This document shows, in pieces, positions 1-5,407 of a stretch of 7,587 bases of DNA (positions within the stretch are counted from its first letter, which is position 1; every line of letters begins with the position of its first letter). Below the pieces are notes generated by a model that saw only the letters and a list, made by a program, of their open reading frames with translations, had not been told where the DNA came from and ran no database searches. This DNA is from CAVSWN01 sp046728115 (GTDB taxonomy: Bacteria; Acidobacteriota; Vicinamibacteria; Vicinamibacterales; CAVVIG01). The position numbers were made by a program, and so were the translations under genes. The DNA is taken from NCBI GenBank assembly GCA_046728115.1, contig JBKPDW010000554.1, positions 1 through 7,587 on the forward strand, read 5' to 3'.

Positions 1-59
1 CGGAATTCACGAACGAATGCGAGGCGCAAATCCATAGGCGACACTCCATGCCACGGCAT
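1..59 (-). CDS. IS481-family transposase, N-terminal fragment (cut by window edge)
   Basis: Reading the minus strand from an ATG at 57-59 gives 19 residues, MPWHGVSPMDLRLAFVREF, before the window ends. The pattern M-P-W-x5-M-D-x-R-x2-F-V is the familiar opening of IS481-family DDE transposases. In those proteins it leads into a helix-turn-helix that binds the IS ends, followed by an integrase-core catalytic domain; neither is visible here. The start is well supported. GGAGG lies at 65-69, five bases upstream, and the same frame is closed just upstream by a TAG inside the terminal repeat. The gene points away from the permease cluster and begins 31 bp inside the repeat pair at 90-134. Whether the full-length gene is intact cannot be told. 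The family call rests on recognition of a short N-terminus, but the adjacent terminal repeats support it. Confidence 0.82.
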   Translation of the reverse strand, partial: MPWHGVSPMDLRLAFVREF

Positions 60-64
60 CGCTT

Positions 65-69
65 CCTCC
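65..69 (-). promoter_or_regulatory. Ribosome binding site of the transposase
   Basis: The minus strand reads GGAGG here, five bases before the ATG at 57-59. This is a near-ideal Shine-Dalgarno core and fixes the transposase start. The upstream in-frame stop in the repeat excludes a longer product. Confidence 0.7.
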
Positions 70-89
70 AGCGAAACAGTGGCGAAAAG

Positions 90-109
90 TGTTACCTATG
101 TCTCCGGAC
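90..109. repeat. 20-bp direct repeat, copy 1 (inner)
   Basis: The plus strand reads TGTTACCTATGTCTCCGGAC. An identical copy begins 25 bp further on at 115. The 25-bp period (20-bp unit plus AACTT) is consistent with paired protein binding sites on about the same face of the helix. This copy is the one nearer the transposase start codon. Confidence 0.9.
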
Positions 110-114
110 AACTT

Positions 115-134
115 TGTTACCTATGTCTCCGGAC
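115..134. repeat. 20-bp direct repeat, copy 2 (outer)
   Basis: This is an exact second copy of the 20-mer at 90-109, in the same orientation. It probably lies at or within a few bases of the insertion-sequence boundary. I saw no further copy elsewhere in the window. Confidence 0.9.
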
Positions 135-153
135 TGAGCCAAGGCAAGTCTCG

Positions 154-170
154 TCAGATGTCTGATCAGA
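154..170. other. Palindrome cluster TCAGA-TG-TCTGA-TCAGA
   Basis: Positions 154-158, 161-165 and 166-170 form alternating inverted 5-mers. They include the perfect 10-bp palindrome TCTGATCAGA at 161-170. The cluster lies in the 138-bp non-coding stretch between the IS end and the stop codon of the permease at 273. It has no T-tract, so it does not look like an intrinsic terminator. It could be a protein binding site, a remnant of an IS target site, or chance. No gene is visible in 135-272 on either strand. Confidence 0.35.
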
Positions 171-272
171 GCGAGCCGCGTCACTTTGTCAAACCTCGAC
201 AGTTCTGGAATGTGGCGATGGTGGACGTAGAACGGAGCAGCGAGATCCCCGATCCGTGCCCAATAACGAGAG

Positions 273-2735
273 CTATTCCCATCGAAGAGCCACGAGGGGA
301 TCGACCTTTGTCGCACGCCGGGCAGGTATGAATGCTGCCACGAGGGCAACAACAACAAACAATCCAGTTGCCGCGCTGAACGTCGCCAGGTCGAATGCAT
401 GAACGCCAAAGAGCATGGCCGACAGCAATCGTGCGGTCGCGAGCGTGCCAAGTAAGCCGAGGACAACACCAGCCGCGACAGGGAACGCCGATCGCCGAAG
501 CGTGAGGCGGACGATTCGCCTTGGCGTCGAGCCAAGCGCCAACCTGACACCGATTTCGAACTTTCGCTGAACAACGGCCTGCGCAACGATGGCATAGATA
601 CCGCTCAGCGCAAGGATCAGAGCTATACCCGCACACAGCGTGAGCAGCAGTGTCGCAAACCACCTGGGGGCCAGCGAATCGGCAATGAGCTCGTCCATCG
701 TGCGCACATCCGTGACGAAGGCCTCACGATCGATCCGCGCGACGCGAGCGCGAATGTCGGGGGCCGCGGCCGCCGGATTCGTCGTCGTCTTGACCAGTAA
801 CGTGATCGCGGATTGTGGAAAGAGAGCCTCAGGCAGATAGATTTCGAAGTCGGGCGGTGTAGCGAGCCCGGCGTACCGCACGTCTCCGACGACACCGGCG
901 ACGGTGACCCACGCGTCAGGACCGGCATGCAGGAGCTTACCCACGGCTGCCTGATCTGGCCAATAGCGTGCGGCCAACGCATGATTGACGATCACGAATT
1001 TGGGATGACCGCGCTCGCCGACTCCATCGCGCTCGTCAAAGGTACGTCCTTCGAGCAGCGGAATCCGCATGACGCGGAAGTAATCGGGGCTGATGACGCG
1101 GTGCCGCGCCACCGGGAGATCGCCCGGGTCAGGTGGCGGCATGCCTTCGACAGTAAAAGTGGTCCAAAAGCCTCCAGGCCGCATGGGCACGCCCTGAATG
1201 ACAGCGGCATCCGTCACAGTGGGATTCGTCTTGACGACACTCACGACGTCTCGCGAGAAGACCACGTTGTGTTGCCAGTCAAACTTATTGTTCGGCAGCG
1301 AAATGGTCATCGTCAGGACATTGCTGCCGTCGAAGCCAGGCTCGATCTCCCGCAAACGAGTGGCGCTTCTGAGTAACAAACCGGTGCTGACGAGCAGCGC
1401 GATCGTCAGTGCGACTTGCGCCGCCACGAGGATGCTGATAGCAGAGTGGTGCCGCCGTCCTGCACTCTGCCCTCGTGTGTTGAGCATCGCTGCAGGGGCC
1501 TGGCCGCTCGACATCCACGCAGGAGCGATGCCGGTGAGGCAGGCGGTGGCGATCGCGATCGTCACTGCGAAAGCCAGGACAGGGCCATTGATGCCGACGC
1601 GATGGATCAGCGGCACGTCGGGGGGAAGCCACGGCGGCAGCAGCGTCATGGCAACGGACATGATGGCGACGCCAGCCACGGTCGCCACGATCGCGATTAG
1701 CAGAGACTCGATGAGAAAGTGGCGCACGATTCGGACGCGGCTCGCACCCAGCGCGGCACGAACCGCGACTTCGGACTGCCGCGCAAGGCCACGGGCCAGG
1801 AGCAGCGTCGACACGTTACCGCACGCGATCACAAGGACGAATACACTTGCGAGCGACAGCCACAACACCACGTGTCTTGTCGTGCCCAGGATGTGTCCGC
1901 GCAAGGGAACGACGTCCACGCCCCAGTTCCGATTGGTGTCGGGAAACGTCTCCGCCAGCGTACGTGCAACGATGTCTATTTCCGCTTGCGCCTGTTGAAG
2001 CGTGACGCCCGGCCGCAGCTTCGCCACGACGTCGAGCGTGCGGTCGTCGCGCCTCAGTTCACCACCAAGAAACAGCGGCACCCAGAAATCGACTCGATCT
2101 TCGACCCCGCTCTCCGTGAGGCTCGTTACGGCGCCACGATTGAAGTCGGCTGTGAGCGGCGGGAAATTGACTTCGACCGGCACGACGCCGAGTACCAGGT
2201 GAGGCGTCGCGCCACTGCGGCTCAAGTTGATCACGTTCACGTCGAGCATTGAGCCGATGAGCGCACGATCGGCGTGGAAGCGACGCTCCCAGACGCCGCG
2301 ACCGAGCACGATCGTGTTCGTGCCCCGATCTCGAGGTGTGAACGTACGGCCCTGAATCCGCGTGATGCCGAACACCTTGAAAAAGTCCTGGGTCGCCCAC
2401 AAGCCACGCAGCCGCTCGCTGTAAGCGCCGCCGATGAGATCGACGGTTCTCCATCGATACCCGGCAACGGCGTCGAACGATGTGGTTCGCGCCTGCCAGT
2501 CGGCCAGGTCCAGCAGTGACGTCAGTCCTGAATCCGGAGTGGGCGACGAATGACGAGATCGCAACGCGACCAGGCGATCTGAATCGGGATAGGGCAGGGG
2601 ACGCAGCAGCAGCGCGTCGGAGACACTGAAGAGGGCGGTAGTGGCACCGATGCCGAGCGCGAGCGTCGCAATCGCGACCACCGTGAACGCCGGTGTATGC
2701 AGCAGCATGCGTGCGGCATAGCGCAGATCGTGCAT
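273..2735 (-). CDS. ADOP-type ABC transporter permease (MacB/FtsX family), complete
   Basis: This is a large inner-membrane permease of about 820 residues, typical ADOP length. Numbering below counts from a TTG at 2747. The ATG at 2733-2735 (residue 5) is preferred because its product begins MHDLRYA, like the paralogue upstream (MHDLRFA), and a weak GAAG lies six bases before it. Predicted helices are near residues 19-43, 293-319, 345-370, 390-412, 436-460, 697-722, 753-776 and 786-808, giving two repeats of one plus three. MacB-type extracytoplasmic cores fill about 45-290 and 462-690. Their equivalent motifs are VLGRGVWERRF and VNHALAARYW. FtsX coupling segments are EVAVRAALGAS (326-336) and EIGVRLALGST (731-741). 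The C-terminus PARRATKVDPLVALRWE is classic for the family. Oddities are CGNVST where the two paralogues have CANVAN, and an insert near residues 171-182. Substrate and partner ATPase are unknown; MacB-like relatives act in efflux or envelope transport. Confidence 0.95.
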   Translation of the reverse strand: MHDLRYAARMLLHTPAFTVVAIATLALGIGATTALFSVSDALLLRPLPYPDSDRLVALRSRHSSPTPDSGLTSLLDLADWQARTTSFDAVAGYRWRTVDLIGGAYSERLRGLWATQDFFKVFGITRIQGRTFTPRDRGTNTIVLGRGVWERRFHADRALIGSMLDVNVINLSRSGATPHLVLGVVPVEVNFPPLTADFNRGAVTSLTESGVEDRVDFWVPLFLGGELRRDDRTLDVVAKLRPGVTLQQAQAEIDIVARTLAETFPDTNRNWGVDVVPLRGHILGTTRHVVLWLSLASVFVLVIACGNVSTLLLARGLARQSEVAVRAALGASRVRIVRHFLIESLLIAIVATVAGVAIMSVAMTLLPPWLPPDVPLIHRVGINGPVLAFAVTIAIATACLTGIAPAWMSSGQAPAAMLNTRGQSAGRRHHSAISILVAAQVALTIALLVSTGLLLRSATRLREIEPGFDGSNVLTMTISLPNNKFDWQHNVVFSRDVVSVVKTNPTVTDAAVIQGVPMRPGGFWTTFTVEGMPPPDPGDLPVARHRVISPDYFRVMRIPLLEGRTFDERDGVGERGHPKFVIVNHALAARYWPDQAAVGKLLHAGPDAWVTVAGVVGDVRYAGLATPPDFEIYLPEALFPQSAITLLVKTTTNPAAAAPDIRARVARIDREAFVTDVRTMDELIADSLAPRWFATLLLTLCAGIALILALSGIYAIVAQAVVQRKFEIGVRLALGSTPRRIVRLTLRRSAFPVAAGVVLGLLGTLATARLLSAMLFGVHAFDLATFSAATGLFVVVALVAAFIPARRATKVDPLVALRWE

Positions 2736-2903
2736 TTCAGACTTCAAGATTCAGCGGGCTGCGGCGACCCAATCGGATATTACGTCAGCATTCGGCCCCG
2801 TACTCCAGAATCCATGGTCCGCGGTCGGTGAAATGCAGCGTCGGCAAGCCGGTGGGGTGGCCCTACTGGGTACGAAAATAAAGACTGGCCGACATATCGC
2901 TAG
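2736..2903. other. Intergenic gap between permease genes, no gene seen
   Basis: This stretch of about 168 bp separates the stop of the 813-residue permease from the start of the next one. All short frames are interrupted or lack family features. I see no convincing hairpin followed by T residues, so no clear terminator. On the minus strand a TAATAT lies at about 2777-2782, roughly 45 bases before the ATG. It could act as a -10 element, but the sequence 17 bases upstream of it (GAGTAC) is a poor -35. The longer gap, compared with 62 bp before the previous gene, leaves open a separate promoter for the last permease. Confidence 0.4.
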
Positions 2904-5345
2904 TTACAGTCCTTTCAAGACCTCTGCGGCGTCGATTCGCGATGCTCGGCGCGCAGGAATCCATACTGCCGCGAGGGCAACCACGCCGACCAAAACTGGC
3001 GTCACGGCAAACGTCACAACGTCATGAGAACGGATACCAAAAAGAAACGCCCTCAGAGTTCCGGCCAGCGCGGCAGCGGTCACGCCACCGAGCGCGACAC
3101 TGTAAGACGCGAGCTTCAGGCCATCCACCAGCACCATGTTGCGGACCTGATGGAGTCCGGCTCCTAACGCGAGGCGGACACCGATCTCGTACGTGCGCTG
3201 CTGGACCGCATACGCCATCACGCTGTACATCCCGACGGCGGCCAGCAGCAGCGCGCAGCCGCCGAAGACCATGAGCAGGGTCATGCTGAAGATGGTTGGC
3301 GCGATCGCACGTACCGCAATCTCGTCCATCGATTTCACATTCGAGATTGGGGCGCCACCGCTCGCCGCCGATATCTCACGTTCGATGATGCGCCCAAGCG
3401 CACCGGGTTCAGCGCGCGTGCGAACGATCCAGGCCAACGAACCTGCCTGGACGGCGCTCTCCCGATCGAGCAGTTGCGCCAACGGGACGTAGACGACCGG
3501 TTGTTGTTCCTGGTCGAGCGGCATCCCGTCACGGACATTGGCGACGATTCCCACAATCTGCCGAGCCGGCTCCTCGTCCGGAACGCGACCAGGGAAGGCG
3601 ATGATCCGGTCGTTGAGTGGGTCGCCGTTGTACCAATATCGGCGTGCCATTTCCTGATTGATGATGGCAACGGGCGGTGCTTCTGCTTCGTCGCGATCCG
3701 TCAGATCGCGGCCCCGCACGATGGGGATGTTGAGCACGTCGAAGTATCCTGGCGAGATGATGCGGTAGCTCGTCAAAAGCGGCGACGGACCGCCCGGCGG
3801 CCGACCGAGGAAGCGAACACTCGTGCGCCAATCGGACTCCAGTGGCAACGTACGTGTCGCTGCCACACGAATCACCCCTGGAAGGGCCGTGACACGTTGA
3901 ACGCCCATGCGGACAACCTGCGAAACCGCCTCCGTCTTCGCGAAACGGGGATCCGTCAGCGCCACGCGCAGCGTCAGTACTTTATGAAGATCGAAACCGC
4001 GATCAACTTGATGCAGCGCCGCGAACGTGCGGATCAACAGCATCGCGCCCACCAACAGCACAAGCGCAAGAGCCAACTCACCGACCACCAGCAATGACCG
4101 GACGTAGCGCTCTCGACGAGTTGATCCGGCGCGTCCGCCACTTCCGCGGAGCGGCTGGTTTAGATCGCCGCGCGACAGGCGCAAGGCTGGCCATACACCA
4201 CATAGGAGGGCGGCAGTCACCGAGACGGCCAGAGCAAACGACAATACACGCCAGTCCACCGTCACGCCGCTGGCGTCGGATCCAATGCGAGGCAGACTGC
4301 TGGGATTCATCGCCAGGAGAGCTCGAATACCCAACGCGCCGAGGACCAAGCCGAGACCGCCGCCGAGCGAGGTGAGCACCACGCTTTCGGTGAGGAGTTG
4401 ACGAACGATCTGCCATCGGCTGGCGCCCATCGCGGCACGAATCGCGATTTCCCGCTGCCGGACCGACCCGCGGATCAAAGCCAGGTTCGCCACGTTGGCG
4501 CACGCGATCAACAGGACGAAAGCGACAGCACCCGCAAACACCAGCAACGAGGACCGGGTGCCGTGAACGAGCGCCTCCTGGAAGGATGCAACGGTAAACG
4601 TGTCGTTCGGTCCGATCACTTGGGGATAGCGTCGGCGAAAGGCTTCGCCGGCAAGGTGCGCTTGGGCCTGCGCGAGAGCGACCGACATGCTTGGCCTGAG
4701 TCGGCCGGCGGCGATGAGCGACGGTCCATGACTTGTGCTGTTGGAATCGAGCTGGAGCGGGATCCACACATCTGGAGCGACGTTGAAGATGGAGGTGTCG
4801 ACGCTGGCGTCCAGCACCCCAACGATCGTGGCGATTGAACCGTCGACGCGCAACTGCGTCCCGACGGCGCGAGGGTCTGCGCCGAATCGCCGCTTCCAGA
4901 AGCCGTCGCTCAACACCACGACGTGATCGCCGCCGGGTTGATCCTCCGCACGCGTGAAGGTGCGTCCGAAAGCTGCCCTCGCGCCAAACACCGTGAAGAA
5001 GTCGGTATTGGTTTGGAGCGCAAGTACCTGCTCCGCACGGCTGCCGTCACTCACGTTGACATTGCGCGACCGCAACGCCGCAATGTCTTGCCAAGCCGTT
5101 GTCTGATCTTTCCAGACGTTCAGTTTTGTTTCTGATACGAGAAGGACGGATGCCCCGGAAAACGTGTAACCCAACAGGACGAGGCGATCAGGTTCCGGAT
5201 ACGGTGCCGGCTTCAGCAAAATCGTGTTGACGACCGAGAACACTGCCGTGTTTGCGCCGATGCCAAGCGCGAGGGAGACGATCGCTGCCGCCGAGACGAG
5301 GGGAGCGGCGCGAATCGCCCGAATCGCGAAACGGAGATCGTGCAT
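2904..5345 (-). CDS. ADOP-type ABC transporter permease (MacB/FtsX family), complete
   Basis: This is an 813-residue inner-membrane permease, the middle gene of the cluster. The ATG at 5343-5345 is preceded four bases upstream by GGAGG and gives MHDLRFAIRAIR, a standard ADOP opening. Predicted helices lie near residues 15-43, 265-292, 320-345, 366-390, 415-440, 685-712, 737-762 and 775-797. The extracytoplasmic MacB-type cores are about 45-264 (motif VLSDGFWKRRFGADP) and 441-684 (motif IINQEMARRYWYNGDP). FtsX coupling segments are REIAIRAAMGAS (298-309) and YEIGVRLALGAG (719-730). The first FtsX helix carries the usual ACANVANLALIRG. The tail is unusual: after PARRASRIDA it ends AAEVLKGL instead of the common DPxxALRxE. 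The gene starts 62 bp after the stop of the upstream permease, so the two are probably co-transcribed. No ATPase domain is present, and the transported substrate is unknown. Confidence 0.96.
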   Translation of the reverse strand: MHDLRFAIRAIRAAPLVSAAAIVSLALGIGANTAVFSVVNTILLKPAPYPEPDRLVLLGYTFSGASVLLVSETKLNVWKDQTTAWQDIAALRSRNVNVSDGSRAEQVLALQTNTDFFTVFGARAAFGRTFTRAEDQPGGDHVVVLSDGFWKRRFGADPRAVGTQLRVDGSIATIVGVLDASVDTSIFNVAPDVWIPLQLDSNSTSHGPSLIAAGRLRPSMSVALAQAQAHLAGEAFRRRYPQVIGPNDTFTVASFQEALVHGTRSSLLVFAGAVAFVLLIACANVANLALIRGSVRQREIAIRAAMGASRWQIVRQLLTESVVLTSLGGGLGLVLGALGIRALLAMNPSSLPRIGSDASGVTVDWRVLSFALAVSVTAALLCGVWPALRLSRGDLNQPLRGSGGRAGSTRRERYVRSLLVVGELALALVLLVGAMLLIRTFAALHQVDRGFDLHKVLTLRVALTDPRFAKTEAVSQVVRMGVQRVTALPGVIRVAATRTLPLESDWRTSVRFLGRPPGGPSPLLTSYRIISPGYFDVLNIPIVRGRDLTDRDEAEAPPVAIINQEMARRYWYNGDPLNDRIIAFPGRVPDEEPARQIVGIVANVRDGMPLDQEQQPVVYVPLAQLLDRESAVQAGSLAWIVRTRAEPGALGRIIEREISAASGGAPISNVKSMDEIAVRAIAPTIFSMTLLMVFGGCALLLAAVGMYSVMAYAVQQRTYEIGVRLALGAGLHQVRNMVLVDGLKLASYSVALGGVTAAALAGTLRAFLFGIRSHDVVTFAVTPVLVGVVALAAVWIPARRASRIDAAEVLKGL

Positions 5346-5349
5346 GTCG

Positions 5350-5354
5350 CCTCC
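5350..5354 (-). promoter_or_regulatory. Ribosome binding site of the middle permease
   Basis: The minus strand reads GGAGG four bases before the ATG at 5343-5345. It settles the start of this gene and contrasts with the weak site in front of the last permease. Confidence 0.65.
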
Positions 5355-5391
5355 GGCAGCATGAATATCCTAATGCACAATCCATTTGGTC

Positions 5392-5403
5392 GATTCAGGA
5401 ATC
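5392..5403. other. Small inverted repeat GATTC-AG-GAATC
   Basis: This 12-bp symmetrical sequence lies immediately past the stop codon (5408-5410) of the upstream permease, within the 62-bp gap. The stem is only five base pairs with a two-base centre and no T-tract, so it is a poor terminator. It could be an operator or chance. Confidence 0.25.
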
Positions 5404-5407
5404 ACAT

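Larger units (their letters stand above)
90..134 (-). mobile_element. Terminal end of an IS481-family insertion sequence
   Basis: This is the non-coding tip of the element whose transposase starts at 59. It holds two perfect 20-bp direct copies (90-109 and 115-134) separated by five bases. Each copy, read with its neighbours, is close to a TGT...ACA unit, the terminal dinucleotide/trinucleotide style known for IS481-type ends. Repeated motifs at IS ends usually serve as transposase binding sites. Lying upstream of the transposase, they may also contain or overlap its promoter. The exact outer boundary is uncertain: the outer copy ends at 134, and the base beyond does not complete the TGT seen in the inner copy. 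The target-site duplication cannot be checked because the other end of the IS is outside the window. Confidence 0.68.

Noticed and set aside
90..134. CRISPR-like direct repeats
   Set aside because: There are only two 20-bp units separated by five bases, with no spacers of usual length. They directly precede a transposase start, so an IS end explains them better.
89..331. Plus-strand 80-residue open frame spanning the repeat pair
   Set aside because: It runs through the IS terminal repeats and into the 3' end of a clear permease on the other strand. It has no recognisable protein features and is opposite a real gene for part of its length.
1198..1998. Plus-strand 266-residue open frame
   Set aside because: It is antisense to the permease at 273-2735. 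Its composition is that of a high-GC shadow frame, and the opposite strand has full family motifs.
2748..2903. Intrinsic terminator after the middle permease
   Set aside because: Only very short stems such as CGGC-TT-GCCG were seen, and none is followed by a T-tract on the minus strand.
3474..4097. Plus-strand 207-residue open frame
   Set aside because: It is antisense to the middle permease. It has no domain signature and is very rich in arginine and histidine, as expected of a shadow.
4078..4767. Minus-strand 229-residue open frame
   Set aside because: It is an alternative frame wholly inside the middle permease, which has an unbroken, motif-rich frame across the same bases.
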